Source of the DNA: Gammaproteobacteria bacterium
GTDB taxonomy: Bacteria; Pseudomonadota; Gammaproteobacteria; Xanthomonadales; SZUA-36
NCBI GenBank assembly: GCA_030431095.1
Contig: JAUIJU010000024.1
Coordinates: 1 to 41,240, forward strand
DNA: 41,240 nucleotides
Direction: 5' to 3'
Below, piece after piece: positions 1-8,193 of the stretch. The notes under the pieces are model-generated. The model made no database searches. It saw only the letters and a program-made list of their open reading frames with translations, and was not told where the DNA came from. The position numbers were made by a program, and so were the translations under genes. Position 1 is the stretch's first letter; each line of letters opens with the position of its first letter.

Positions 1-409
1 CCAGGCCACGCACTGGCGGCACATCCTGACCCTGCGCGAGCCCGTTGCCCGCGCCATCGAGGCGTTGCGCAAGGATGGCGCCGTGGGCTCTTCACTGGCC
101 ACCGAGGTCGGCCTGTACGCCGACGGCGACGCGGGCGAGGCCCTGGCCTGGCTGGGCGACGAACTGCGCTTCATCCTGATCACCTCCGAGGCCGTCAGCG
201 GTTCCCTGGCCGAGGCCCCGGAGCATGCCGAGCGCATCAGCACCGAGCTGGGCGAGATCGCCCTGTGGGTGCGGCCCTCGGCACACGCCAAGTGCGTGCG
301 CTGCTGGCATCAGCGCGAAGACGTCGGCGCCAGCGAAGTGCACCCCGAACTGTGCGGACGCTGTATCGAGAACGTGGAAGGCCCCGGCGAACTGCGCCGG
401 ATCGGCTGA
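1..409 (+). CDS. ileS: Isoleucyl-tRNA synthetase, C-terminal part
   Basis: This is the 3' end of the gene that charges tRNA-Ile; the reading frame is open from base 2 and the gene starts upstream of the window. About 135 residues are visible. They carry the C-terminal zinc-finger signature of bacterial IleRS, CVRCW followed about 20 residues later by CGRC, and end at RRIG. The gene is followed by lspA 37 bp downstream, the ileS-lspA order common in Proteobacteria. Identity rests on the zinc motif plus the neighbours; the catalytic core is outside the window. Confidence 0.93.
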   Translation, partial: QATHWRHILTLREPVARAIEALRKDGAVGSSLATEVGLYADGDAGEALAWLGDELRFILITSEAVSGSLAEAPEHAERISTELGEIALWVRPSAHAKCVRCWHQREDVGASEVHPELCGRCIENVEGPGELRRIG

Positions 410-446
410 ACGGCCGACGGCCCAAAGACCCGATGACCCAATAACC

Positions 447-989
447 GTGCCTCCTGTCCAAACACGCGAAGCCTCCCGGTCCGGGCGGTCCGCCGCCTGG
501 CCCTGGCTGTTCCTGGCCGTGGTCATCGTGGCCCTGGATCTGTGGACCAAGCACCTGGCCAGCAGTCACCTGGTGATGTTCCAGCCGGTGGAGGTCTTGC
601 CCTGGCTGGACTGGCGCCTGGCGCACAACACCGGCGCCGCATTCAGTTTTTTGGCCGGGGCCGACGGCTGGCAACGCTGGTTTTTCACCGTGCTGGCGGC
701 GGTGGTCAGCGTTTTCCTGGTGGCCTGGTTGTTCCGCCTGGAGCGCGGCCAGCGGCTGGTGCCCCTGGCCCTGAGCCTGGTGCTGGGCGGCGCGGTCGGC
801 AACCTGGTGGACCGGGTTCGTTACGGCTACGTGGTGGATTTCATCGACGTGCACGCCGGTGACTGGCACTGGCCCGCCTTCAACATCGCGGACTCGGCCA
901 TTACCTGCGGTATCATCCTGTTGCTGCTCGATGCGGCCCGCGAATCCTTCGCGGAACGTAAGGCGAACGGCGGGAACGAATCGGCATGA
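447..989 (+). CDS. lspA: Lipoprotein signal peptidase (signal peptidase II)
   Basis: This inner-membrane aspartyl protease removes the signal peptide of prolipoproteins after diacylglyceryl transfer. The GTG at 447 is chosen as start because it lies in the gap after ileS and gives 180 residues, the usual LspA size; the open frame extends further upstream, into ileS. Family motifs visible: NTGAAFSF, the catalytic aspartates in NLVDRV (about Asp122) and FNIADS (about Asp149), and four hydrophobic segments. It lies between ileS and ispH and overlaps ispH by 4 bp (ATGA). The FKBP-type peptidyl-prolyl isomerase gene often found between lspA and ispH in enterobacteria is absent. Confidence 0.96.
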   Translation: MPPVQTREASRSGRSAAWPWLFLAVVIVALDLWTKHLASSHLVMFQPVEVLPWLDWRLAHNTGAAFSFLAGADGWQRWFFTVLAAVVSVFLVAWLFRLERGQRLVPLALSLVLGGAVGNLVDRVRYGYVVDFIDVHAGDWHWPAFNIADSAITCGIILLLLDAARESFAERKANGGNESA

Positions 990-1939
990 GACTCCTGTTG
1001 GCCAATCCGCGCGGCTTCTGTGCCGGGGTGGATCGCGCCATCGAAATCGTGGAGCGGGCCCTGCAACTGTTCGGCGCGCCCATTTACGTGCGCCACGAGG
1101 TGGTGCATAACCGCTTCGTGGTTCGCGACCTTGAAGGCAAGGGCGCCGTCTTCGTGGACGAACTGAACGATGTGCCCGACGGCAACACCGTGATCTTCAG
1201 CGCCCACGGCGTGTCCAAGCACGTTCGCAGCGAAGCCGCGGAGCGCGATCTCAAGGTATTCGACGCCACCTGTCCGCTGGTGACCAAGGTGCACATGGAG
1301 GTCGCGCGGCACTGCAAGCAGGGCCGCGACGTGGTGCTGATCGGCCATGCCGGCCACCCCGAGGTGGAAGGCACCATGGGCCAGTGGCTGGCGCAACCGC
1401 CCAACGACAACAGGATTTTCCTCATCGAATCCCTGGCCGACGTCGATACGCTGGAAGTCGGCCACCCCGAACACCTGGCCTTCGTGACCCAGACCACCCT
1501 GTCCGTGGACGACACCGAGGCGATTATCGCCGCGTTGCAACAGCGCTTCCCGGCCATCATCGGTCCGCGCCAGGACGACATCTGCTACGCCACGCAGAAC
1601 CGCCAGGACGCGGTGCGCGAACTGGCGCGCCAGGCGGAAATGGTGCTGGTGGTCGGCTCGGTGACCAGTTCCAATTCCAATCGCCTGCGTGAACTGGCCG
1701 AGAAGCAGGGTGTACCCGCCTTTCTCATCGACGGCGCCGAAGACATCCGTCCCGAGTGGCTCGAGGGCCTGCGGGCCGTGGGCGTCACCGCCGGCGCCTC
1801 GGCCCCGGAAAGCCTGGTACGCGGGGTAATCGAGTGCCTGCAGTCGCACGGCGCCGGCAGTCCCGAGGAGATCGACGGCGTTCCCGAGAGCATGGAGTTC
1901 GCCCTGCCACGCGAACTGCGCCTGCGCCTGCGCGCCTGA
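986..1939 (+). CDS. ispH: 4-hydroxy-3-methylbut-2-enyl diphosphate reductase
   Basis: IspH (LytB) performs the last step of the methylerythritol phosphate pathway, reducing HMBPP to isopentenyl and dimethylallyl diphosphate with a [4Fe-4S] cluster. The 317-residue product has the three cluster cysteines in their usual contexts: Cys12 in GFCAGVDRA, Cys96 in [11 protein letters not shown] and Cys200 in [11 protein letters not shown]. The substrate-binding VTSSNSNR and SAPESLV segments are also present. Its ATG lies inside the lspA stop (ATGA), so the two are probably translationally coupled. It converges on the pilin operon with an 18-bp gap. Confidence 0.97.
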   Translation: MRLLLANPRGFCAGVDRAIEIVERALQLFGAPIYVRHEVVHNRFVVRDLEGKGAVFVDELNDVPDGNTVIFSAHGVSKHVRSEAAERDLKVFDATCPLVTKVHMEVARHCKQGRDVVLIGHAGHPEVEGTMGQWLAQPPNDNRIFLIESLADVDTLEVGHPEHLAFVTQTTLSVDDTEAIIAALQQRFPAIIGPRQDDICYATQNRQDAVRELARQAEMVLVVGSVTSSNSNRLRELAEKQGVPAFLIDGAEDIRPEWLEGLRAVGVTAGASAPESLVRGVIECLQSHGAGSPEEIDGVPESMEFALPRELRLRLRA

Positions 1940-1961
1940 ACCCCGATGGGGGCGCGTTCAG
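1936..1961. terminator. Weak hairpin between convergent ispH and pilE
   Basis: CTGAAC at 1936-1941 pairs with GTTCAG at 1956-1961, with possible inner C-G pairs. It spans the ispH stop codon and the 3' end of the convergent pilin gene. There is no T-tract on either strand, so termination is a guess based only on position. Confidence 0.25.
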
Positions 1962-2371
1962 CTGCCCCGCCAGCAATCGGCCTTGAACCCCGTGGCCCCC
2001 AGCAGGCGCCGCCGCCCATCGTGGGCCAGCGCCAGCGTGCCGCAGGCGTCGCCGCGCTGCTCGCCCCGCGGCTCGGCGCGCCACTCGTGGCCCTGGCCGA
2101 ACCCGCCGCGCGCGGACAGCAACACGAAGCGGTAGGACCTGGTGGGCGGCGGCAGGCAGCCGCGCCGGTTGACCGCCAGGTCCACGGCTTCGCGGGCCGC
2201 CTGGCAGGCTGCGGCCTGCTGCAGGGCCCGCACCGCCTCGACCCGCGCCACGCCGAAACGGTAGTCTCGCCAGGTCGGCAGCGCCACGGTCATCAGCACC
2301 AGGGCAATGGTTACCGTGCACAGCAGTTCCACCAGGGTGAAGCCGGCCTGTCCATGGCGCTGCGAGATCAC
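1958..2371 (-). CDS. pilE: Type IV minor pilin, PilE-like
   Basis: The 137-residue protein starts with a short basic leader and a class III (prepilin peptidase) site, QAG followed by FTLVELL with the conserved Glu5, then a hydrophobic helix. The C-terminal half has a cysteine pair around CGTLAL and DCW, like the disulfide-bounded D-region of PilE-type minor pilins. It is the last gene of a pilV-pilW-pilX-pilE set, overlapping pilX by 4 bp. Minor pilins are thought to prime assembly of the type IV pilus at the inner membrane. Assignment as PilE rather than another minor pilin rests on the C-terminal motif and gene order. Confidence 0.82.
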   Translation of the reverse strand: MISQRHGQAGFTLVELLCTVTIALVLMTVALPTWRDYRFGVARVEAVRALQQAAACQAAREAVDLAVNRRGCLPPPTRSYRFVLLSARGGFGQGHEWRAEPRGEQRGDACGTLALAHDGRRRLLGATGFKADCWRGS

Positions 2372-3027
2372 TGCCGTCGGCGCCAGGCCAGCCGGCCGCA
2401 GTGCACCGGGGCGTCCGCCTGTCGGCAGAATCCGGGGCTGCTACCGGGCAGCGCGTCCAGCCACGCCGGATCCCCCCAGGGTCGGGCGACGATCGCCTCC
2501 AGCACCACGGCTTCGCCACGAGGGGCCCGCGCGGCGCGCGCCACGATGCGGTAGTAGCTGGTGTCCGGTTGGCCGGGTTCGGCCGGATTGGCGGGCTCGA
2601 AGTGGGCTTCCTCCACGAGCCATCGCCCCAGCGGGGTTCCGGGGTGGTCCCGCGAGGCCAGCAACACGCCGGTATCAGGTTCAATGCCGTCCGCATGCGC
2701 GTGGCCCAGCCACCAGGCTTCGCCGCGGCTTTCCAGGTCGGCCGGCGCCTGTCCGGCCGCCAGGACCAGTGTTCCGGCGCCACAGGCGGCCGGGCAGGGC
2801 GGGGGACGCTGGTCGCCGGGACGGCTCAGCAACCAGTCCTCGGCCCAGGCCAGCGCCGAGCGCGCCGCCGCCTCGGCCCGCGCCTCGGCCACCTCGTGGC
2901 TGGCGATGCGCAGCTGCCACTGGTTGTCGGAAAACGCGGTGGTCACCACGCCGCTGAGCAGCAGCAGGAGCAGCATGGCCAGCAACAGGGCCGCGCCAGT
3001 CTGACGATGACGAAAAGCCGCCTTCAT
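2368..3027 (-). CDS. pilX: Type IV pilus assembly protein PilX
   Basis: The 219-residue protein begins with a basic leader, then QTGAALLLAMLLLLLL, the PilX-type N-terminus without the FTLxE sequence of ordinary pilins. A periplasmic region follows in which EARAEAAARSALAWAE resembles the PilX helix. PilX proteins are minor pilins that help start pilus assembly together with PilV, PilW and PilE, and usually PilY1. It overlaps pilW upstream and pilE downstream by 4 bp each. The usual next gene, pilY1, is missing: PilE follows directly. Confidence 0.83.
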   Translation of the reverse strand: MKAAFRHRQTGAALLLAMLLLLLLSGVVTTAFSDNQWQLRIASHEVAEARAEAAARSALAWAEDWLLSRPGDQRPPPCPAACGAGTLVLAAGQAPADLESRGEAWWLGHAHADGIEPDTGVLLASRDHPGTPLGRWLVEEAHFEPANPAEPGQPDTSYYRIVARAARAPRGEAVVLEAIVARPWGDPAWLDALPGSSPGFCRQADAPVHCGRLAWRRRQ

Positions 3028-3776
3028 GGCAGGCGCCCCCGGACGGGTATGGTCACCAGCGCCTGCAGGCGCAGCCGGCCGTCGTCGGCCGGCCGCACGC
3101 GGTGGCCGAGCAGGTCGAATGTGGCCACAGCCCGGGCCTGCACCGGGGCGGCGCTGGCGACCAGCAGGGCGATGCGGGCGCCCAGCACCTGCCCTTCATC
3201 GGCCCAGTTTCCGGCTTCCACCCAGTGCTCGGCCAGGCCGTCGCCGTCGCGGTCCTCCGCGAACTGCACCTGGAAGGCCTCGACCCCCTCGACCAGGGTG
3301 GCGGCGTTGAGCTGCCGCGTGCCCGGGCCGGGCCCGGGACCGTAGTGACAGGTCTTGACCAGTCGCCAGCCGTCGCGCAGCGAAAAGTCGGACTGCCGCA
3401 ACCAGGTGGTCGGCGCACCGGTGGCGTCGCGCACCGGGTTGTCGTTGCCCAGGCAATTGCGCCGGGACCACCGCCGCAGCACCAGGCGGTCACCGTGCAC
3501 CGTGGCGGCATCGACGCTGCCGGACAGGGCGTCCGGCGACCCTTCCGACCAGGGTGAATCGATGTATCCCGCGCCCTCGATCTCGCTGCCGAGTTCCCGC
3601 ATGGCGAAGCGCACCGTCGCCTGGACCCCGGCCAACGCCTGCTGGGCGCGGATCGACTGCAGCGTGGACTGGATCAGCAGCAACAGGCCGGCCAGCACCA
3701 GCGCACCCAGCGCCAGGGCCAGCATCAGTTCCAGCAGGGTGAATCCCCGTGCCCGTCGACGGGTGGCGACCGTCAT
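3024..3776 (-). CDS. pilW: Type IV pilus assembly protein PilW
   Basis: The 250-residue product carries a prepilin-type N-terminus, RARGFTLLELMLALALG, with Glu5 and a hydrophobic helix, followed by a long globular part ending in TIPVRGRLP. Size, the phrase QALAGVQATVRFAMRELG after the helix, and position between pilV and pilX fit PilW. It overlaps pilV by 4 bp upstream and pilX by 4 bp downstream. It should be processed by prepilin peptidase and act as a minor pilin in the initiating complex. Confidence 0.86.
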   Translation of the reverse strand: MTVATRRRARGFTLLELMLALALGALVLAGLLLLIQSTLQSIRAQQALAGVQATVRFAMRELGSEIEGAGYIDSPWSEGSPDALSGSVDAATVHGDRLVLRRWSRRNCLGNDNPVRDATGAPTTWLRQSDFSLRDGWRLVKTCHYGPGPGPGTRQLNAATLVEGVEAFQVQFAEDRDGDGLAEHWVEAGNWADEGQVLGARIALLVASAAPVQARAVATFDLLGHRVRPADDGRLRLQALVTIPVRGRLP

Positions 3777-4195
3777 GAATCCAGCACCCGGTACCGGGCT
3801 TCGGCCTCACCGCCGGAGCCCCGTCGCCAGAACACCTTGCCGACCAGCAGGCCGCCGCCGTCACAGGACGGCGCGCCGGCGCGGCCGTCACTTGGGGTGG
3901 CGTCCCGGCACACGGTGCCGTCACCGCGGGGCAGGTCACGCGCCACCACGCGGCGCCAGTCACCCAGTTCCGCCGCGGCCTGGCCGGCGGGTGAGCGCCA
4001 GGCGGCCGGGCCGCCGCTCAGCGCCACACGGCCCTGCAGGTCGCGCATCAGCAGGCCGGCGGCGCGCTCGTCACGCGCGAAAGCGGCGTCGTCCAGCCCT
4101 TGCATGGCCAGGACGCCCAGGCCCAGCAGGGCGGTGGCCAGCACCGCGGCGGCCACGAGCACTTCCAGCAGGCTGAATCCCCGTTGATCACGCAT
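3773..4195 (-). CDS. pilV: Type IV pilus modification protein PilV
   Basis: First gene of the minor-pilin set. The chosen ATG at 4195 gives MRDQRGFSLLEVLVAAAVL, a very short leader before the GF/S prepilin cleavage site, and has a strong purine-rich ribosome-binding site (GAGGGGGAC) just upstream. An in-frame ATG 60 bp further upstream would add an unlikely extension. The 140-residue protein continues with LLGLGVLAMQGLDDA, typical of PilV/FimT-like minor pilins. It overlaps pilW by 4 bp. The 190 bp between it and the tRNA gene hold the divergent tRNA promoter; no clear promoter for the pilin operon was recognised. Confidence 0.85.
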   Translation of the reverse strand: MRDQRGFSLLEVLVAAAVLATALLGLGVLAMQGLDDAAFARDERAAGLLMRDLQGRVALSGGPAAWRSPAGQAAAELGDWRRVVARDLPRGDGTVCRDATPSDGRAGAPSCDGGGLLVGKVFWRRGSGGEAEARYRVLDS

Positions 4196-4328
4196 GGCGT
4201 CCCCCTCTGGCCGTTGCGTTCGATGCGCCCAGATTGCAGCAACTCCGGGTCGCAACGGGAGAGCGAACCGGCCCCTGGCCGGGTAGGTCTTTGGCGCGAC
4301 GAAGCGTCGGAAATTCCTGCCTTTTCTA

Positions 4329-4357
4329 TTGTCTGGCCGGCGGCTTTTGCCTATACT
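4329..4357 (+). promoter_or_regulatory. Sigma-70 promoter of tRNA-Thr
   Basis: TTGTCT (4329-4334) and TATACT (4352-4357) are separated by exactly 17 bp and lie about 30 bp before the mature tRNA. The G+C-rich stretch after the -10 box (CTGCGCCC) resembles a stringent-control discriminator. Confidence 0.7.
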
Positions 4358-4385
4358 CTGCGCCCTTCCGCAATCCCGGAACCGT

Positions 4386-4461
4386 GCCGGATTAGCTCAG
4401 TTGGTAGAGCGGCGCATTCGTAATGCGTAGGTCAGGTGTTCGAATCACCTATCCGGCACCA
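4386..4461 (+). tRNA. tRNA-Thr (anticodon CGU)
   Basis: A full cloverleaf can be folded. The acceptor stem is GCCGGAT with ATCCGGC, and the D stem is GCTC/GAGC with loop AGTTGGTA. The anticodon stem is GCGCA/TGCGT around loop TTCGTAA, so the anticodon is CGT at 4419-4421. The T stem is AGGTG/CACCT around TTCGAAT. The CCA end is encoded (4459-4461), giving 76 nt. The gene reads ACG codons and closely resembles the gammaproteobacterial tRNA-Thr(CGU). It stands alone with its own promoter. Confidence 0.97.
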
Positions 4462-4561
4462 TTTTCCAATTCCTCCCGATGTATGACAGCCGTCGATGTG
4501 GCCATCCCGTGGCATGATCTGTTTGTGCCGCCATGTGGCGGCGACTCGATGGAGCAGTTCG

Positions 4562-5020
4562 ATGCGCATTCCTGGATGGATGGTCGGCGTTCGGCGTTCG
4601 GCGTGCACGGCGCTGGCCGCTGCACTACTGAGCCACGTGGCGCTGGCCGAAGACACCCCGGCCGATCAGTATCGAGCGGCCGTCGAGGTCTTCGTGGCCG
4701 CATTCAACCAACGCGACCTCGAGGCCATCGGCAAGGCGGTCACCGACGATATCGAGTGGCTGTCGGTGGACGGCGCCGCGGTCTCGGTGGAAACCGCCAG
4801 CAGGCAGGCCCTGGTCGAGGCGCTGGGGAGCTACTTCGCATCCTGCACCAGTTGCCGTTCTGAACTGGCGCAGGTGCTGGTCAGCAAGGAACGGGTGGTG
4901 GCGGTCGAGGTGGCGAGCTGGGATAGCCAGGACGGGCCCGCCTCGCAACGCAGCGTCTCGGTCTACGAGTTTGACGGCGATTTGATCCGGCGCGTCTATT
5001 ATTTCCCCGCGGAACCCTGA
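4562..5020 (+). CDS. Secreted NTF2/SnoaL-like protein of unknown role
   Basis: The start at 4562 is chosen because GGAG lies 7 bp upstream and the product then begins with a plausible Sec signal peptide (basic MRIPGWMVGVRRS, hydrophobic core, ALA before EDTPADQY). The mature part of about 125 residues has the outline of an NTF2-like fold: an N-terminal helix AVEVFVAAFNQRDLEAIGKAV, then TDDIEWLSVDG, and closing beta strands VYEFDGDLIRRVYYFP. Two cysteines (CTSC) lie in the middle. NTF2-like proteins have many roles (isomerases, hydrolases, binding domains), and nothing here fixes one. It is followed by the FMN reductase on the same strand. Confidence 0.68.
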   Translation: MRIPGWMVGVRRSACTALAAALLSHVALAEDTPADQYRAAVEVFVAAFNQRDLEAIGKAVTDDIEWLSVDGAAVSVETASRQALVEALGSYFASCTSCRSELAQVLVSKERVVAVEVASWDSQDGPASQRSVSVYEFDGDLIRRVYYFPAEP

Positions 5021-5075
5021 GGCGTCTTGCTCGGGGACGAATTATCGAATTCAACGGAACACGGGGGGTCACACC

Positions 5076-5627
5076 ATGAATCTATTGGGCATCAGCGGCA
5101 GCCTGCGCAAGGCGTCGCTCAACACCAGGCTGCTGGCGGCGGCCAGCAGCGCCGTGGAAGCGGCCGGCAGCACGGTCCATCATTTCGACATCGGCCAGGT
5201 CCCCCTGTACGACCAGGACTTCGACGGTGACGAGAAGCCGGCGGCCGTGGCCGCGCTGAAGCGGGCCATCGAACAGGCGGACGGTCTGCTGATCGTTTCG
5301 CCCGAATACAACTACTCCGTGCCTGGCGTGCTGAAAAACGCCCTCGACTGGGCCTCGCGCCCCGGTTACGAATCCGTCCTGGCGGGCAAACCCACGGCGA
5401 TCCTGAGCGCTTCCATGGCCGTCACCGGCGGAGCGCGCATGCAGGCCCACCTGCGCAACGTGCTGTCGGCCACCCTGTCGCCCGTCTACCAGGCGCCGGA
5501 GTTCCTGCTGGGCGCCGCGCAGAATGCGTTTGAGGACGACGGGCTTAGCGACCAGAAGACCCGCCAGCGCCTGGAGAAATTCATCTCCGGTTTCATTGCA
5601 TGGGTGCGGACTTTCGACACGCCCTGA
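5076..5627 (+). CDS. NAD(P)H-dependent FMN reductase (ChrR/azoreductase-like flavodoxin fold)
   Basis: The 183-residue protein matches the NADPH-dependent FMN reductase family (YieF/ChrR, Lot6-like). The N-terminal phosphate loop GISGSLRKASLNTRLL binds the FMN phosphate. PEYNYSVPGVLKNALDWASRP is the family hallmark around the flavin and dimer interface. Members are cytoplasmic flavoproteins that reduce quinones, azo dyes or chromate by two-electron transfer from NAD(P)H. The physiological substrate cannot be read from the sequence. No operon partner is clear: 55 bp upstream is the NTF2-like gene and 78 bp downstream the small membrane protein. Confidence 0.86.
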   Translation: MNLLGISGSLRKASLNTRLLAAASSAVEAAGSTVHHFDIGQVPLYDQDFDGDEKPAAVAALKRAIEQADGLLIVSPEYNYSVPGVLKNALDWASRPGYESVLAGKPTAILSASMAVTGGARMQAHLRNVLSATLSPVYQAPEFLLGAAQNAFEDDGLSDQKTRQRLEKFISGFIAWVRTFDTP

Positions 5628-5705
5628 CGCGCGCCGGCGCACCCGCCGTCGAAACTTCCGCCATGGAGTAGACTTCCGTTAGCGACATAAAAACGGGAGA
5701 ACGCC

Positions 5706-6125
5706 ATGCCAGCCTTGCTCAGGAATATCCTCGCCGTCATCGCCGGGCTGATCGTCGGCGGCCTCGTCAACTGGGGCTTCCTCCTGCTCAACGGCGTGTT
5801 CTTTCCCCTGCCCGAAGGCACCGACATGGGCGACCCGGAGCAGATGAAGCCGGTCATTGCCAGCATGCCCGCCATGGCCTGGCTGGGCGTGTTTGCCGCG
5901 CACCTGGGTCAGGCCTTTGTCGGCGGCTGGGTGGCGGCCCGGCTGGGCGCTTCGCGGCCGGTGCTGCTGGCCATGATCGTCGGGGTGCTGTCCCTGGTCG
6001 GTGGCGTCGCCAACGCCATCATGCTGGCCACCCCGGCCTGGACCTGGATCGAAATGCCGTTGTACCTGCTGGTCGCCTGGCTGGCCGGACGCATGGTGCA
6101 GGGCGGTCGCGGGGGCGAACAATGA
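5706..6125 (+). CDS. Small four-helix membrane protein, function unknown
   Basis: The 139-residue product is very hydrophobic, with about four predicted membrane segments (around residues 5-30, 55-75, 85-105 and 115-130) and a short polar loop with FPLPEGTDMGDPEQMKP. I do not recognise a characterised family. A GGGAG ribosome-binding site precedes the ATG. Its stop overlaps the fdsG start by 4 bp (ATGA), so it is translationally coupled to the formate dehydrogenase operon and may be its first gene. Known fds operons do not normally contain such a protein, so any link to formate metabolism is positional only. Confidence 0.7.
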   Translation: MPALLRNILAVIAGLIVGGLVNWGFLLLNGVFFPLPEGTDMGDPEQMKPVIASMPAMAWLGVFAAHLGQAFVGGWVAARLGASRPVLLAMIVGVLSLVGGVANAIMLATPAWTWIEMPLYLLVAWLAGRMVQGGRGGEQ

Positions 6126-6613
6126 CCCCAGGCCCGGAGGCCACCGAATCGGCGGTGCGCGACGCGCTGGATGCCCACGAGGCCCGCGCCGACGCGCTGC
6201 TGGAGATCCTGCACCAGGTGCAGGACACCCTGGGCCACATCCCCCGCGAGGCCGTGCCGCCCCTGGCGCGCGCCCTGAATCGCTCGCGGGCCGAGATACA
6301 GGGCGTGATCGGTTTCTACCACGACTTCCGTCAGGAACCGGCCGGCGCCACGGTGATCCACCTGTGCCGGGCCGAGGCCTGCCAGGCCATGGGCGCCGGC
6401 GCGCTCGAACGCCACGCCTGCGAGCGGCTGGGCATCGGCCTGCACGAGACCACCCCGGACGGGCGCTTCACTCTGGAACCGGTGTACTGTCTGGGCAACT
6501 GCGCCTGCACGCCCTCCGTGCGCATTGGCGACACGGTCTACGCCCGCGTCACGCCGGAGCGTTTCGACGCCCTGATCGACCCCTACCTGGACCCAGGGGA
6601 GGAGCCCGCATGA
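6122..6613 (+). CDS. fdsG: NAD-dependent formate dehydrogenase gamma subunit (NuoE-like)
   Basis: This 163-residue thioredoxin-like [2Fe-2S] protein belongs to the NuoE / 24-kDa family. The four cluster cysteines are in the expected pattern: Cys82 and Cys87 (CRAEAC), then Cys123 and Cys127 (CLGNC). VIGFYHDFR and the IHLCRAEAC strand match FdsG of soluble formate dehydrogenases. With FdsB it forms the diaphorase part that passes electrons between FdsA and NAD+. It overlaps the membrane-protein gene upstream and fdsB downstream by 4 bp each. Confidence 0.93.
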   Translation: MTPGPEATESAVRDALDAHEARADALLEILHQVQDTLGHIPREAVPPLARALNRSRAEIQGVIGFYHDFRQEPAGATVIHLCRAEACQAMGAGALERHACERLGIGLHETTPDGRFTLEPVYCLGNCACTPSVRIGDTVYARVTPERFDALIDPYLDPGEEPA

Positions 6614-8136
6614 TCCGCGTGTTCGTGCCGCGTGACACCACCGCCGCCGCGCTGGGCGCCGACGCCGTGGCGGCCGCGATTCTCGGCGAGGCGGCCCGCT
6701 GCGGACTGGCCATCGAGCTGGTGCGCAACGGCTCCCGCGGCGCCTGCTGGCTGGAACCCCTCGTGGAAGTCGATGACGGACACGGCCGCCGCGCTTTCGG
6801 CCCGGTGAGCGTGGACGATGTACCCGACCTATTCGTGGCCGGCTTCCCGGGACGATGCGACCATCCCCTGGCCCTGGGCGATCCCGCCGAAATCCCCTGG
6901 CTGGCGCGGCAGCATCGCCTGACCTTCGCCCGGGCGGGCCTGGCCGACCCGGTGTCCCTGGACGACTACCAGGCCCTGGGCGGCCTGGCCGGGCTGCGCA
7001 AGGCGCTGGTCATGGAGCCGCAGGCCATCGTGGACGCGGTCAAGGCTTCGGGCCTGCGCGGTCGCGGCGGCGCGGCCTTTCCCACTGGCATCAAGTGGCA
7101 GACCGTGCACGACACGCCTGCGGAGCAGAAGTACATCGCCTGCAACGCCGACGAGGGCGATTCGGGCACCTTCGCCGACCGCCTGCTGATGGAGGCCGAC
7201 CCGTACCAGTTGATCGAGGGCATGGCCATCGCGGGCCTGGCCGTGGGCGCGACGCAGGGCTTCATCTACCTGCGCTCGGAATACCCCCGCGCCCGCGACA
7301 CCCTGGAGCAGGCCATTGCCCATGCCGGCCGCACAGGCGTGCTGGGAGACGACATCCTGGGCAGCGGCCGGGCCTTCCACCTGGAACTGCGCCTGGGCGC
7401 CAACGCCTATATCTGCGGCGAGGAAACCTCCATGCTCGAAAGCCTGGAGGGCAAACGCGGCCTGGTGCGCTTCAAGCCGCCGTTGCCGGCCATCGAGGGC
7501 CTGCACGGCCAGCCCACGGTGATCAACAACGTGTTGTCGCTGGCCGCCGCGAGTTCGATCCTGGCGGATGGCCCCGAAGCCTACGCCGCCCTGGGCTCGG
7601 GCCGCTCGAAGGGCACCCTCACGGTGCAGCTCGGCGGCAACGTGAAACGCGGTGGCCTGGTGGAGCTGCCCTTCGGCACACCGCTGCGTACCGCGCTGGA
7701 AGACTACGGCGGCGGCACCGCCTCGGGGCGCCCGCTGCGCGCGGTGCAGGTCGGCGGCCCGCTGGGCACCTACCTGCCCGAAGCGCTGTGGGACACCCCG
7801 CTGGACTACGAGGCTTTCGCCGAGGTCGGCGGCATGTTGGGCCACGGCGGCGTGGTGCTGTTCGACGACACGGTGGACATGGGCCACATGGCGCGCTTCG
7901 CCATGGAGTTCTGCGCGGTGGAGTCCTGCGGCAAGTGCACGCCCTGCCGCGTGGGCTCGGTGCGCGGCATGGAGGTCATCGACCGCCTGCGCGCCGGCGA
8001 CGACCGCGAGGGCGCCCTGGCGCTGCTCGAAGAACTGTGTGAGACCATGGAAGACGGCTCGCTGTGCGCCATGGGTGGCTTGACGCCCAAGCCGGTGCGC
8101 AGCGCACTGGAACACTTTCCGGAGGATTTTTGCTGA
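6610..8136 (+). CDS. fdsB: NAD-dependent formate dehydrogenase beta subunit (NuoF-like)
   Basis: The 508-residue flavoprotein starts at the ATG inside the fdsG stop. An N-terminal region of about 110 residues precedes the NuoF core. The core has GRGGAAFPTGIKW and YIACNADEGDSGTF for FMN and NAD(H), and AYICGEETSMLESLEGKRGLVRFKPP. The [4Fe-4S] site is SCGKCTPCR (Cys440, Cys443, Cys446) with a fourth ligand at Cys486 (GSLCAMGG). It oxidises NADH or reduces NAD+ in the cytoplasmic FdsABGD complex. Fifty-seven bp separate it from fdsA. Confidence 0.94.
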   Translation: MIRVFVPRDTTAAALGADAVAAAILGEAARCGLAIELVRNGSRGACWLEPLVEVDDGHGRRAFGPVSVDDVPDLFVAGFPGRCDHPLALGDPAEIPWLARQHRLTFARAGLADPVSLDDYQALGGLAGLRKALVMEPQAIVDAVKASGLRGRGGAAFPTGIKWQTVHDTPAEQKYIACNADEGDSGTFADRLLMEADPYQLIEGMAIAGLAVGATQGFIYLRSEYPRARDTLEQAIAHAGRTGVLGDDILGSGRAFHLELRLGANAYICGEETSMLESLEGKRGLVRFKPPLPAIEGLHGQPTVINNVLSLAAASSILADGPEAYAALGSGRSKGTLTVQLGGNVKRGGLVELPFGTPLRTALEDYGGGTASGRPLRAVQVGGPLGTYLPEALWDTPLDYEAFAEVGGMLGHGGVVLFDDTVDMGHMARFAMEFCAVESCGKCTPCRVGSVRGMEVIDRLRAGDDREGALALLEELCETMEDGSLCAMGGLTPKPVRSALEHFPEDFC

Positions 8137-8193
8137 GATGTCGTGGTCTTACCCGGTAAGCGTCACGTCAGCACACGACGACAGGAGGCGGCC

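Noticed and set aside
2368..3027. A pilY1 fragment hidden between pilX and pilE
   Set aside because: pilX and pilE overlap by 4 bp; no space is left, and neither protein shows PilY1 propeller sequence.
6829..8115. Long open frame on the minus strand, antisense to fdsB
   Set aside because: The translation is low-complexity (Gln/Ala/His-rich), has no recognisable motif, and the sense strand is a clear NuoF homologue. Long antisense frames are a by-product of high G+C codon use.
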